A stretch of 39,672 nucleotides of DNA from a virus: positions 38,788-78,459 of the IMG/VR virus record IMGVR_UViG_3300000233_000006; one strand, given 5' to 3'. Shown here one piece after another: positions 1 to 8,736 of this stretch. The number at the start of each line of letters is the position of its first letter. Position 1 is the first letter of the stretch. Under the pieces are notes generated by a model. The model was not told the origin of the DNA. It was given only the letters and a program-made list of their open reading frames with translations, and ran no database searches. The translations under genes and the position numbers were made by a program.

Positions 1-1043
1 GGATCGAATTCATACATCTTGGAGTATAGGTAACTGATGCAATCGTTGTAATTCATTCCAAGTTTCATCATTTTATTGATGAGATGGAATTTAAGAACAA
101 CTAATGCTGACTGCCAAGGAATATGAATTTCGTCATAACGGTGAGTATCCGTGATTGACGTAATTACTGCGCGTACGCAAAAGTGTGTACGTGTTGCCAT
201 AATGTGCTTTCTGAAAATACCTTCTTTTTGAGAAAGGATATTTGTGTAGAAAAGCTGGTAGTAGTGCGATAACTTATCCATGACCTTGGAGATGCGATTT
301 TCTTTAACGCGCGTACTGTAGTCCTTTACTTTAGAATCAATCGAAAGTAAAAGTTCGACGGCGTCAATCGCTTCAGCTACGGTATTGTCGATATAGACTC
401 CGACATTCGTCTTTTCAACGATCAGAAGCGTTTTGTTGGGTAGAGGTAAATAGTTCGAGAACGGACGAGTCTCCGGACTCATGACGAGTTCATAAAGGAA
501 ATCTCTTCGTCCTTTTGGGAGTTTATATCCCTGAAGATTGAAGACGACGTCCATAATGTATCTGAAGTTGGTAACGAAGAAATTATATCCTCGCTGAATG
601 TTGTTTTCCTGAAGTACTGAGATCACCTTAGGAATTGTTTTGGTGGGCGTATACGTTGTATCCGTAAGCCATTGAATGATAGAAAAACCTTTCTTAGAGA
701 AACGCTTTGTGATCATCAGCCATAACGTTGGGTTGATTAAGCCTTCGATATCTACGGGCTTACGGAACCAGACGAGTGGTTTAATGTCTTCCTCGACATG
801 ACCGCGCACTTCGGTATTGCAAATGGTACAACGGAGTCCTATAGAAAACTCACCTTTCGTTTCGCCACATTCGCATGACGGGATAGAACTTACGATATCC
901 GAACTAAAGCTAGAATAAATAATATTCTTGATATCTACTCCGATTTTACCATCTTCTTTATAAATATCATTAAGAATAATGGGTGGGGTTTTTAAGCCTG
1001 TGATTAACTCATCGAAGTTGATGAGTTCTTGATGGATTGCCAT
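1..1043 (-). CDS. Multisubunit RNA polymerase beta'-like subunit, N-terminal part (partial)
   Basis: The reading frame is open from an ATG at 1043 to the window edge, so the 3' end is missing (about 347 residues seen). GAGGTG stands 5 bases before the ATG. Near residue 60 there is a C-x-C-G ... C-x2-C cluster (CECGE then CTICNTEV), the layout of the beta' N-terminal zinc-binding element. Near residue 280 the stretch EGIFRKHIMATRTHFCVRAVI aligns with the beta' segment that reads GrfRqnllGKRVDySGRSVI in cellular enzymes. phiKZ-type phages split beta and beta' over several genes and make a virion and a non-virion enzyme. An early promoter just upstream favours the non-virion enzyme; this is inference. 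In phiKZ one beta' fragment gene (gp55) lies beside chmA, as here. The catalytic NADFDGD loop is not in the visible part. Confidence 0.82.
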   Translation of the reverse strand, partial: MAIHQELINFDELITGLKTPPIILNDIYKEDGKIGVDIKNIIYSSFSSDIVSSIPSCECGETKGEFSIGLRCTICNTEVRGHVEEDIKPLVWFRKPVDIEGLINPTLWLMITKRFSKKGFSIIQWLTDTTYTPTKTIPKVISVLQENNIQRGYNFFVTNFRYIMDVVFNLQGYKLPKGRRDFLYELVMSPETRPFSNYLPLPNKTLLIVEKTNVGVYIDNTVAEAIDAVELLLSIDSKVKDYSTRVKENRISKVMDKLSHYYQLFYTNILSQKEGIFRKHIMATRTHFCVRAVITSITDTHRYDEIHIPWQSALVVLKFHLINKMMKLGMNYNDCISYLYSKMYEFD

Positions 1044-1070
1044 AGTTCACCTCTTTTTACAACATAGACA

Positions 1071-1098
1071 CATAAGTAATATAGTCCTGTATTTTTTT
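1071..1098 (-). promoter_or_regulatory. phiKZ-type early promoter for the RNA polymerase gene
   Basis: On the minus strand the octamer TATATTAC lies at 1076-1083, preceded by a T/A-rich tract, and the gene starts 33 bases downstream. The surrounding bases (ATACAGGACTATATTACTTA on the minus strand) are repeated exactly before chmA. phiKZ early promoters carry this TATATTAC motif. Confidence 0.75.
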
Positions 1099-1110
1099 AA
1101 TATAAAAAAA

Positions 1111-1146
1111 ATAGACACACGCGCGTTATAACGCGCGTGTGTCTAT
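1111..1146 (-). terminator. Intrinsic terminator of chmA
   Basis: A perfect 36-base palindrome directly downstream of the chmA stop. On the minus strand it is followed by seven T (A-run 1104-1110), the form of a rho-independent terminator. Confidence 0.85.
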
Positions 1147-1175
1147 GATTTAAGTAGTTTAACTAAGCGGTTAAC

Positions 1176-3011
1176 TTAGTAGCGATGCCCACCCCAGTTC
1201 ATTCCTGGGTTACCGCCTTGATAGAACGGACGCTGATGGAACGGTACTGCACCGTTAACGAGTGCAGTGTCGGCATACCCGGCAAACCCGCGTTCAGTTG
1301 GGATATTACCTACAGCCGCAGGCGTTGTGACGTTAACGTAAACGTTACACGCCTTGATCGCTTGCGACAGTGCCGTCATGAATGCACTGGAGAACGTTAC
1401 ACGTTGTGCAAAGCCAGTGTATACGGCTGACTCATGGCAGAAACCGCTGATCATACGGCGACGTTCGGAAAGTCGCTGAACTTCAGGGTACTGTGTCTGA
1501 GTATAGGTGTCCGCCCAATCACGCAGTTGCTTTGGATTCTTTTCGCCTACCATATTGGCCACCGCCAGGTAATCGATGTAGCGAAGATCGCGTACAATCG
1601 ACCGAGCGTCGGTAAAGTGACCGAGATGAATACGCTCGTTCGCAGTTGCAAAGATTTCGCTACCCGGATTCCAGTAGTTACTGAACATGTTGCGCGTAAG
1701 ATCATTACACGCCTTAATGATCAAGTTCTTGGCATTACTATTGCCACGAGCACCTTCGCTGAAAAGCGAAGTAAACCATGACTGAGGACCGGCTTCAGGG
1801 ACGTCGATCGCCATCATCATGCCTGGACGCACGAGACGTGTGACGAACGCATAGTATTCTTCAATACTAAAAGTGTCCAGCATCATGTTCGGCTTTTCAC
1901 CGATCCCGTTTGGCGAGTTACCAAGGTTGCCTTCGATATTTAGAGCGGAAATATCTGTCATGGTGTCCTTGTCGATGCCCGGACGGAAACCCAGCATCCA
2001 GTTGTTGTTTTCGCCCATGGTCATGGCCGAAGCAAGATACAGCATCATCGCCGCAGGCGAGTACGAGAAAACGGATTCGACATCCGTCAGTACCATGCGT
2101 GCCGCAAACTTTTGCTGAGGTGCATAAGGATTGGCTTGCGCGTAAATCCCCTGCATACCGGCAACAGGCGCCCATACGAAGTCCATGTAACCGGTCACGC
2201 GGCTGATGGTAAGGTTACTTGCAGTGCTGTTGATAGCATACTTGTTGACCTGACTGTTTTGGTTCGGGCGACTTTCAAAACGGATTTCGAAATCGGAACG
2301 TACCGGCTCGTAGGTGATGTCCTGATGACTCGATTGGGGTGTGAAGTCAATCGTGATCGCCAGTGGATCACTGATACCGACGATGTCGATGTCTTTGTAG
2401 GACGGCGACGCCAGTAGCAGCGCGTTACCAGTTGCAGCCGCCGCATTGGCTGCGATATTCAACATCGACGTGACATCATCCCACTTGACAAAGGTCTGCG
2501 GGATAAGACATGCGTCCGAATTAAGGAATTCGGATCCTGGGTATTGCTGCGTCAGCTCGCTGATAACGATGTCGCTCATGATATCATCAAAAGCTTCGGA
2601 AGGAAGCTTGAGGATTTCGACTGAACGACCGTTGATGTTCTCGAAGATAGGCGTGCGACGCGTACCAGTTGCTTCGAGGATCAACGTGTGAAAGGCAACT
2701 TTCTTACTGCCCTTGTTTTGTTGACACACCAAAACGATCGAATATGTCAGACGTGCCTCGACATTGTTGTCGATGGCAATAGCCTTGAGCGTCACGTTTT
2801 CGGGTGACTTTGCTTCAAAAATTTCCTTGAGCTTGGTGGTCAACTTGTTGGTGATTTCACTTCCCGTATTAGCCGAAATGGGTGCGCCGAAAAGACCGCC
2901 GCGATATTTCGCAAACAAATTGTTTGCATTTACGTCGGGTTGCGGATATACGGGAGGTACAGTGCCTTGTGCCGTATTTTGTTGCGTCACATTTTCTTCA
3001 CGAATAGCCAT
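1176..3011 (-). CDS. chmA: Probable nuclear shell protein ChmA (chimallin)
   Basis: 611 residues, close to the roughly 600-630 of known chimallins. The start is ATG 3011 with GGAG 8 bases upstream. The protein has a polar, probably disordered N-terminal segment (1-30), a compact alpha/beta body, and a Gly/Pro/aromatic-rich C-terminal tail from about residue 580, as expected for a protein that tiles a lattice through flexible N- and C-terminal segments. The gene is visibly GC-richer than its neighbours and has its own strong early promoter (TATATTAC) and terminator, which suits the most abundant early protein. It lies beside a beta'-like RNA polymerase gene, as chmA does in phiKZ. In the infected cell ChmA forms the shell that encloses replicating phage DNA and excludes host nucleases. 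The assignment rests on length, context and expression signals rather than a signature motif. The alternative is an abundant virion protein. Confidence 0.68.
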   Translation of the reverse strand: MAIREENVTQQNTAQGTVPPVYPQPDVNANNLFAKYRGGLFGAPISANTGSEITNKLTTKLKEIFEAKSPENVTLKAIAIDNNVEARLTYSIVLVCQQNKGSKKVAFHTLILEATGTRRTPIFENINGRSVEILKLPSEAFDDIMSDIVISELTQQYPGSEFLNSDACLIPQTFVKWDDVTSMLNIAANAAAATGNALLLASPSYKDIDIVGISDPLAITIDFTPQSSHQDITYEPVRSDFEIRFESRPNQNSQVNKYAINSTASNLTISRVTGYMDFVWAPVAGMQGIYAQANPYAPQQKFAARMVLTDVESVFSYSPAAMMLYLASAMTMGENNNWMLGFRPGIDKDTMTDISALNIEGNLGNSPNGIGEKPNMMLDTFSIEEYYAFVTRLVRPGMMMAIDVPEAGPQSWFTSLFSEGARGNSNAKNLIIKACNDLTRNMFSNYWNPGSEIFATANERIHLGHFTDARSIVRDLRYIDYLAVANMVGEKNPKQLRDWADTYTQTQYPEVQRLSERRRMISGFCHESAVYTGFAQRVTFSSAFMTALSQAIKACNVYVNVTTPAAVGNIPTERGFAGYADTALVNGAVPFHQRPFYQGGNPGMNWGGHRY

Positions 3012-3082
3012 CTTTTTGTCTCCTAGGACTTTTCAAAAACCAAGTTTGCAAACTTGACTCGATGCGAAATTGCATCAGGTCA

Positions 3083-3110
3083 CATAAGTAATATAGTCCT
3101 GTATTTTTTT
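3083..3110 (-). promoter_or_regulatory. phiKZ-type early promoter for chmA
   Basis: TATATTAC on the minus strand at 3088-3095 within the same roughly 28-base context as the promoter at 1071-1098, including the ATACAGGAC upstream part. The chmA start codon is about 76 bases downstream, so the 5' UTR is longer than for the neighbouring gene. Confidence 0.78.
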
Positions 3111-3232
3111 ACAGTCGATATATTGCCCGTGAATGATAACATAGCTTTCGCCATGTTACGTAAGAAATTCATACTATAAGACTTCGTCCCTAATATTGCC
3201 AGATCTTTTGATACATCAAAAGGAGTTACATT

Positions 3233-4312
3233 GTGATAAGTCTCTTTAGCAGGGAAAACAATATACGTTACTCTATACGTACCGACCCTACGTTCGATTA
3301 CATTAATCGTCGGTACGAAAATCATTTCGAAAACTTTGTAACCTATTACAATACACGAGTTTACGCGGTTCATAACCAGCATATTCTTGTACAGCTTCTC
3401 ACATCAATATCCACGCCTTTTCAATATCAAGATCAACAATTTGTCAATACGACGCTTGCGAGAACACCGTATATTGGACGAGCATTCGATCTTAATAGTT
3501 CGATTAATGAAGGTCGCTTTTATAAAGGTCAGTTTTACGGACCGCTCTATAAGGAACTCTACATCCTTCAAGAAAATTATTTTTCAACTGACGAAGTACG
3601 TCAAAACTGGAAACGTGTTGCGGCAGTTAACGTTATTTACCATACGTGTACGACGCTATCAAGTAAAATACTTAACGGTCGTAATTTTAAAGACAGTGGG
3701 GAGGCGATTATAACGATCGATCTCGCCCTTCTAGTATTTCAGTACAAATGTTTTCTTGAAGATCAAGTTTTGAAGAATCGAGGTGAGTACGGTGGTGCTT
3801 TGGGAACGATTCACTTCATCCACATGTATGTCTTACCTAACATGATATATTCGCACGCATCACTTCTTTTAGTTAATCGACTCAAAGCAATTTTCTACGG
3901 AGCGCCACTTCAGGAGACGGATAATGCAAAACGGATCGTTTTTGATCCGCATGAGGATAAAGTGGATGTCGTGATTAAAACGTTGATGTCGTTGTATAAA
4001 GGAAAATCTATGGACTATGTCCATCTCCTTAAAGCGATCCCGTCATTTTGGAAAACAAATGCTTTCAACAGTCTTTTCTTAAATGATACTCCGGAAACGA
4101 TACAGGGGTCTTGGTCGTTTTACCTTGCGCGCTTGGAATATTTTATTTTTATCAAAGACTTTTTAGGAAGTGACGGGTTTGAATCTAATCAAAAACATTT
4201 AAACCGTATGCGTCTTGATACGTTATATATGAAAAACAGCCAGGCTTTAAGGCGTTCGTTGACACATGACCGACTTTACGACGTTCTCGAAATGATGACT
4301 AAATTAATTTAA
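3233..4312 (+). CDS. Hypothetical protein, 359 residues
   Basis: Not recognised. The start is GTG 3233, chosen because AAGGAG sits 8 bases upstream; it is the first gene on the plus strand after chmA. The protein is rich in aromatic residues and His, has no signal peptide or clear membrane segment, and looks mostly helical. No plus-strand TATATTAC motif precedes it, although TATATTGC occurs near 3118. It ends at a hairpin shared with the convergent gene. A virion or middle/late role is possible, but nothing in the sequence decides it. Confidence 0.7.
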   Translation: MISLFSRENNIRYSIRTDPTFDYINRRYENHFENFVTYYNTRVYAVHNQHILVQLLTSISTPFQYQDQQFVNTTLARTPYIGRAFDLNSSINEGRFYKGQFYGPLYKELYILQENYFSTDEVRQNWKRVAAVNVIYHTCTTLSSKILNGRNFKDSGEAIITIDLALLVFQYKCFLEDQVLKNRGEYGGALGTIHFIHMYVLPNMIYSHASLLLVNRLKAIFYGAPLQETDNAKRIVFDPHEDKVDVVIKTLMSLYKGKSMDYVHLLKAIPSFWKTNAFNSLFLNDTPETIQGSWSFYLARLEYFIFIKDFLGSDGFESNQKHLNRMRLDTLYMKNSQALRRSLTHDRLYDVLEMMTKLI

Positions 4313-4314
4313 AG

Positions 4315-4346
4315 TACAGAGGTGTCGGTAAACCGACACCTCTGTA
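4315..4346. terminator. Bidirectional hairpin between convergent genes
   Basis: Perfect 14-bp inverted repeat (4315-4328 with 4333-4346) and a 4-base loop, three bases after the stop of the plus-strand gene and before the stop of the minus-strand gene. No long T-run on either side. Confidence 0.65.
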
Positions 4347-4359
4347 TGTGAAGCTTGAA

Positions 4360-4719
4360 TTAATCTTCGTCGATAATTTTTAATAGGGCACGAAATCCTT
4401 TTTCGTTAACCGACCTCAAGGTAAGTGAGGGGTAGTGTAAGAAAAGGGTGCTTATTTCTGATACATCAATGACGTACTTTGAAAGATTGGTTGCGAAAGT
4501 TTCGCCAAAACGAATTTCCTCGCTAAAGATCGCCTCTTTGATTTTAGCAATATGCTTTCCTATATATATTCTTTCTTCATTTTTACCTAGTGAGGCAATT
4601 TCAGTTAAAAGAAAACATTGATGAAGCTTTTCTAAGAATTCTTTGATAACAGTCTTAGAATTAAGGCTAGTATTTTCCTGAAGACGAAAATAACATTCGA
4701 ATGGTTTTATATCATTCAT
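4360..4719 (-). CDS. Hypothetical protein, 119 residues, downstream of the polymerase fragment
   Basis: Not recognised. Starts at ATG 4719, with AGAGGT 7 bases upstream, only 14 bases after the stop of the DNA polymerase fragment, so it is probably co-transcribed and perhaps translated from the same message. The composition is soluble and largely helical. It could be a small partner of the polymerase, but only the position suggests this. Confidence 0.7.
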   Translation of the reverse strand: MNDIKPFECYFRLQENTSLNSKTVIKEFLEKLHQCFLLTEIASLGKNEERIYIGKHIAKIKEAIFSEEIRFGETFATNLSKYVIDVSEISTLFLHYPSLTLRSVNEKGFRALLKIIDED

Positions 4720-4733
4720 GAGGGTACCTCTGT

Positions 4734-6923
4734 TTAATCTGAATTTTCTTCTGAGACCGAAGACGTCCCCGTTAAAGTACGGTTTTCCTTTTTCTGATAG
4801 CCGATCATTTCAAGAAGCATGTAAAAGATTCTACATAAATCGTGAATGATGCGTTCGGTGTCGATAATGTCATGAAGTTCAATAGGAACACCGTATGCGT
4901 TTGAAAACTCCATTGGGATATAAATCGTAGGGAGTTCTTCCTTTTTGAAATCAAGCATCCACTTTGAAAATCTTAATGCGAACGCCTGGTCTTTATGGTT
5001 TCCTAGCCAAACTTTAATTTTCTGTCTCGACGTTAACGTCGTTGGCACGCGGATAACAGAATAGGGTGGTTTTCCGAAAGAACCGTAGGTGGGTGAAAAA
5101 ACATCTTCCCAAAAAACATGTCTCTGAAAAGGTGACTTAGTTCGATCAAGTTTATACGAATTTTCTTCCTTGACCTTATCGATCCGGTAATATTCGATTG
5201 ACCCGCGCCTAAGTTCAGATCGAACAAGGTTTTCGATCTCAACCACTTCGTCATAAATCGAACGTATTGATAAGACATCGTTGATATAGACCGTATCTGT
5301 GATTTGTTTCATGATTCCACGAGCGCGTCGATTAAGTTCCTTGGGAAGCGTACTTGAAACCAGATTGACGCCTTTAACCTCGAGATCCATTTCGCTGTAC
5401 ACATTACCTTCACGAATCTTTCGCATCGCAAGATAGTGCTTAGCTACATTGGCGTTAATGAAAACTGGCCAATAAAACTCAGACTTCATCGCCATAACGT
5501 GAAGATTGTCTTCAGAAAACCCAAGGTTTTTTGAAAGAATGGTTAATGCATGCGTAATAGACTGTGAAGCCATGAAGATCGCGGCGCCTGCAACAGCTTC
5601 AGACTCAGAAAAATCAAAAGGTCGATTTTTAAAGAACCACGTCACCCAACCCTCGACACCGAAAATCGTACTATCTGTATCCGAACTAATGACTGAGCGA
5701 CGTAGAGAGTCTGGGATATGAGCAACGGATGAAGGGATATTCTTTGTCACAAAGAATGTCTTAATGAACGGTTCATATTCCTTTAGCGTCTGTTCAATAT
5801 TTTGAGCTGTCAGAACGATCGTTGTTAAAATACCTTTCTCATGCATTTTTTCATAATTCTTTCCCATGTCTTCAACGAGGTTGGAACATATTTGATGCGT
5901 GAGGTTTAAAATATCCTCGTCAACGTTATGAACTTGACTTAAAGGATCTTCAAGCTCACCCGTCACCCGTCGACTCAGTTTTAGGAAGAAGTTAAACATA
6001 GCGTCGCTATTTAGTGTACGAAGATGATAAAGATCGCCTATGTAAACAAATGCTGCGCGTTCTGTAGGACTAAGGTAGCTAACGACATCGACGATCTTTT
6101 TAAAACGCTTAGGATCGTTCCAGTAAAGCGACGTTGAATATTTGATACATTTAAGCGTATCTTCTACCGTTGGATAAATGAGGCCGTAACGTTTAATCGT
6201 TTCGTCGATCTCTTGAGTATTCAAGTTCTGAATCGTTGAAATGATATTGTTGATCGCTATTTGATGCGACCAATAATGTCGATTACCCGCAATAATTTTT
6301 TCGTTGTTTGCGTTTGCGATACTTGCAAAAACGCGGCAGTTTGAAGTCAGCGTGCTGTGTGCTGAACGATTAAAAAGAGGAGACGAGCGTTTAGCAAACA
6401 TACCGGAAACGGCATTATTCTTAACTTTGAACGCGGCCTGTTCGATCGCCTTAAATAACCCTTCAATGCGCTTAAGCGTAGCTTCGACGTGATTACCGAG
6501 TGATGTTTGAAGTTTTGCTTCGGCTTCAAGTTTAAAAGCGAGTTTTTTAGCAGCGCTTCTTTTCTTAATATTAGCCTTGGTATACGTTACAAGAAGTGCT
6601 TCACCGGCAACTTCTTTCGTGACGTAGGTCGTCATTGTAGGCGCAATAATGCGATGACTTTTAATGTGCGAATCGATATGATTCGATAACGAAGTCTCGC
6701 GTAATTCCATATCTCCATTCGGCTGACGTTCTTTAAACGTCACTTTAGGGTTGCGAATATGTTTAAATCCTTTCGTCTTAATGAGCTCGGTAATCTTCGC
6801 CCTAGCTTCATATAACGATATCCTTTTTGATCGACTGACGTGAACTGACATTTGATCGACATAGTCGCCGATAGGATTGATGTTGCGAGTATAGTGACTG
6901 TCCGGGTATGTAAAAATAGCCAT
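4734..6923 (-). CDS. Family-B DNA polymerase, C-terminal (palm/thumb) fragment
   Basis: 729 residues. Motif B appears at about 166-177 (K-V-K-N-N-A-V-S-G). Motif C is S-S-D-T-D-S-T at about 413-419, with the two metal-binding Asp of the family's YGDTDS. The KxY-type DNA-contact motif is near 495-502 (K-H-Y-L-A-M-R-K), followed by K-G-V-N at 517-520. No 3'-5' exonuclease domain is present, and the conserved motif A Asp is missing. Residues 1-17 line up without a gap on the motif A block DFxSLYPSIIRxxNISP (here MAIFTYPDSHYTRNINP), with the start Met where the Asp should be. The enzyme is therefore split at motif A, and the exonuclease half must be encoded elsewhere. The start has AGGA 8 bases upstream and an in-frame TGA nine codons before it. 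A hairpin terminator separates it from the early operon upstream, so it probably has its own promoter. Confidence 0.8.
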   Translation of the reverse strand: MAIFTYPDSHYTRNINPIGDYVDQMSVHVSRSKRISLYEARAKITELIKTKGFKHIRNPKVTFKERQPNGDMELRETSLSNHIDSHIKSHRIIAPTMTTYVTKEVAGEALLVTYTKANIKKRSAAKKLAFKLEAEAKLQTSLGNHVEATLKRIEGLFKAIEQAAFKVKNNAVSGMFAKRSSPLFNRSAHSTLTSNCRVFASIANANNEKIIAGNRHYWSHQIAINNIISTIQNLNTQEIDETIKRYGLIYPTVEDTLKCIKYSTSLYWNDPKRFKKIVDVVSYLSPTERAAFVYIGDLYHLRTLNSDAMFNFFLKLSRRVTGELEDPLSQVHNVDEDILNLTHQICSNLVEDMGKNYEKMHEKGILTTIVLTAQNIEQTLKEYEPFIKTFFVTKNIPSSVAHIPDSLRRSVISSDTDSTIFGVEGWVTWFFKNRPFDFSESEAVAGAAIFMASQSITHALTILSKNLGFSEDNLHVMAMKSEFYWPVFINANVAKHYLAMRKIREGNVYSEMDLEVKGVNLVSSTLPKELNRRARGIMKQITDTVYINDVLSIRSIYDEVVEIENLVRSELRRGSIEYYRIDKVKEENSYKLDRTKSPFQRHVFWEDVFSPTYGSFGKPPYSVIRVPTTLTSRQKIKVWLGNHKDQAFALRFSKWMLDFKKEELPTIYIPMEFSNAYGVPIELHDIIDTERIIHDLCRIFYMLLEMIGYQKKENRTLTGTSSVSEENSD

Positions 6924-6977
6924 CGTTAAATCCTGAACGTATGATCATCCTATTTAAGGTCTTTTTATAAAAAAAAA

Positions 6978-7013
6978 ATAGTACGCCAACGACCTAAGTC
7001 GTTGGCGTACTAT
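6978..7013 (-). terminator. Intrinsic terminator of the 7.0-8.6 kb early operon
   Basis: 16-bp perfect inverted repeat (6978-6993 with 6998-7013, loop CTAA), just after the stop of the last operon gene. On the minus strand it runs straight into at least nine T. Confidence 0.85.
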
Positions 7014-7015
7014 AT

Positions 7016-7537
7016 TCACTTTTTCAAAAGTTCTGGAACGACGACATCAAAAATGTCGGCGATCGTTGCCCATGAAAAAACGTCAACATCCAAATAAACT
7101 TTATTTGGATGCTTTGGATCGACGTTTATGATCGTCATTTTTAGAGTTGTATCAAGCCGTAAAAAGGCTCTGGTGTACGACGAATCATTATTTAGGCGAG
7201 ATACGAGACGGTCAATAAAGTCTTTAACCGACGCCTCATTTTCATGGAAAATCTTTAACCTACGATCAAACTTTTCCTTTAAAAGTTTTTGATCGATGCT
7301 ATATCTGACCTTTGGGAATTTTGCAAGAAGATTAAAAATCTCTTCGTGAAGATTCAGCCATAATTTGAAATTATCGAAATCGCTGACGTATGAGCCTTCT
7401 TCGGTTTCATAAACGAGATAAAACGTTGTCGGAATACCGCTACTAAAACTTCCAGCAGGGCAAGTATAGTCAACGTCGTTTTGGTTATCTTCGATAGCCT
7501 TTTTCAGTCTTTCGTAACTACTGATTTCGTTGTTCAT
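7016..7537 (-). CDS. Hypothetical early protein, 173 residues
   Basis: Not recognised. ATG 7537 with GAGGG 8 bases upstream. It is the last gene of a three-gene minus-strand operon driven by the early promoter near 8643. Acidic, mixed alpha/beta. The passage V-D-P-K-H-P-N-K near the C-terminus resembles N-P-N-H-P-L in the 26.7-kb early protein, a faint hint that the small early proteins share a fold. Probably acts early in host takeover, judged by the promoter only. Confidence 0.7.
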   Translation of the reverse strand: MNNEISSYERLKKAIEDNQNDVDYTCPAGSFSSGIPTTFYLVYETEEGSYVSDFDNFKLWLNLHEEIFNLLAKFPKVRYSIDQKLLKEKFDRRLKIFHENEASVKDFIDRLVSRLNNDSSYTRAFLRLDTTLKMTIINVDPKHPNKVYLDVDVFSWATIADIFDVVVPELLKK

Positions 7538-7554
7538 TTTAAAACCCTCGATAT

Positions 7555-8097
7555 TTAAAAGTAGATATGGCTTAAATTTTCTTTAGCCAGTTTTTTAACT
7601 TCAGCTTCAGAAAAACCCTTCAGATGAAGATACGTCATCCTTTTAGATCTATGACATAACGCAAAGGTTTCGAACCTTAGATTCATCGTTCGATGTATGA
7701 GAAGTGCATCACCGACGCTAATGTCGATTACCGGGACAGTGTCGATGTGACTGTCGTAGTACAGGCCAAATTTGATATGGCTTCGTACTTCATAATACTC
7801 TTTCTTATACCATTGTAAGAGAAGAATATCTTCGTAGATCACTTCAAACTTTGATGCGTTTAAAGCGTGTGCGAGTACGCTTTTTATCAGCCAATATGCC
7901 TTAGCAATAGCGACTGGGTTTTCGACAACCTCAAAAAAGTTCTCAATGGAAAATCTAACGATCGATCTCGATTCTTCGTCGATAAACGTATCGATATATT
8001 CGTTAACTGTCGCCATACCTGTGTCACCTTCTGCAAGGCACGCTTCAATAAGTTCTACAGGCGACAGCAACACGGTGAATATTTTTTCTATATTCAT
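7555..8097 (-). CDS. Hypothetical early protein, 180 residues
   Basis: Not recognised. I place the start at ATG 8097 (protein begins MNIEKIF) rather than at the GTG three codons earlier, because AGAGGTG, the Shine-Dalgarno sequence, overlaps that GTG and stands 7 bases before the ATG. Middle gene of the early operon, 17 bases from the next gene. Mixed alpha/beta, no membrane segment. Confidence 0.7.
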   Translation of the reverse strand: MNIEKIFTVLLSPVELIEACLAEGDTGMATVNEYIDTFIDEESRSIVRFSIENFFEVVENPVAIAKAYWLIKSVLAHALNASKFEVIYEDILLLQWYKKEYYEVRSHIKFGLYYDSHIDTVPVIDISVGDALLIHRTMNLRFETFALCHRSKRMTYLHLKGFSEAEVKKLAKENLSHIYF

Positions 8098-8124
8098 ATA
8101 AAACACCTCTATTTGAAAAAGAAT

Positions 8125-8595
8125 TCAGTCCTTACTCAAGCGCCAGCCGTCATTGAAGAAGGCGAGCTTCAGGAAGTTTATATACCCAGTCTTAGTACCA
8201 GGAAAATATAAACTTCCTTTCACGACCAATTTTTCTTCTTCTTCACCTAGTAAACTTCTTTCGCCCATACCTTCCTCGGCTTCGTCGACGTCTATGTTTC
8301 TGAGCATGACGACAGACTCTTCGGGAGAGAGACGAATAACTTGGTCGGTTTCAAGTCTACTCATCAAAATTTTGACGATAGTATAATCGTCCTTTATTTT
8401 CAGGCGTGATTTAACTTCGTCGCTAATAACGCTGTCAAGCGTCGTAGTCAGACGATGCTCAAAACAGGCTTCGTCCCTATAAACGAGGTCAACCAGAACA
8501 ACTCTTGTCAGGTCGCATTCTCTCGTTTCAAACGACAGTAGTGAAAAATCACTACAGATTTGAAAATCTTCAAGGACTAATTTAGTCAGATCCAT
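8125..8595 (-). CDS. Hypothetical early protein, 156 residues, acidic
   Basis: Not recognised. ATG 8595 preceded by GAGGTGA. First gene of the early operon, about 50 bases downstream of the promoter core. It has a strongly acidic stretch in the middle (V-D-E-A-E-E-G-M-G-E-R then E-E-E-E-K). Acidic early phage proteins often mimic DNA or bind host polymerase, but there is no direct evidence for that here. Confidence 0.7.
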   Translation of the reverse strand: MDLTKLVLEDFQICSDFSLLSFETRECDLTRVVLVDLVYRDEACFEHRLTTTLDSVISDEVKSRLKIKDDYTIVKILMSRLETDQVIRLSPEESVVMLRNIDVDEAEEGMGERSLLGEEEEKLVVKGSLYFPGTKTGYINFLKLAFFNDGWRLSKD

Positions 8596-8636
8596 ACATC
8601 ACCTCAAACTTTTAATAACTAACGAAAGCATTAGTC

Positions 8637-8668
8637 ATATAGGTAATATAGTTCCGTATTTTTTTAGT
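8637..8668 (-). promoter_or_regulatory. phiKZ-type early promoter of the 7.0-8.6 kb operon
   Basis: TATATTAC on the minus strand at 8643-8650, with upstream A/T-rich sequence and ATACGGAAC, close to the ATACAGGAC of the promoters at 1.07 and 3.09 kb. Confidence 0.72.
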
Positions 8669-8736
8669 ACTTCGTGTCGTAATCTTTTGAAATCCACTCA
8701 CTAGACTAAAAAAATACAATAGGCAAAAGGTCTGAT

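Noticed and set aside
1185-2691. Several open frames of 80-115 residues antisense to chmA
   Set aside because: They lie fully opposite a strongly supported gene, have no ribosome-binding sites and show the codon bias of its complement.
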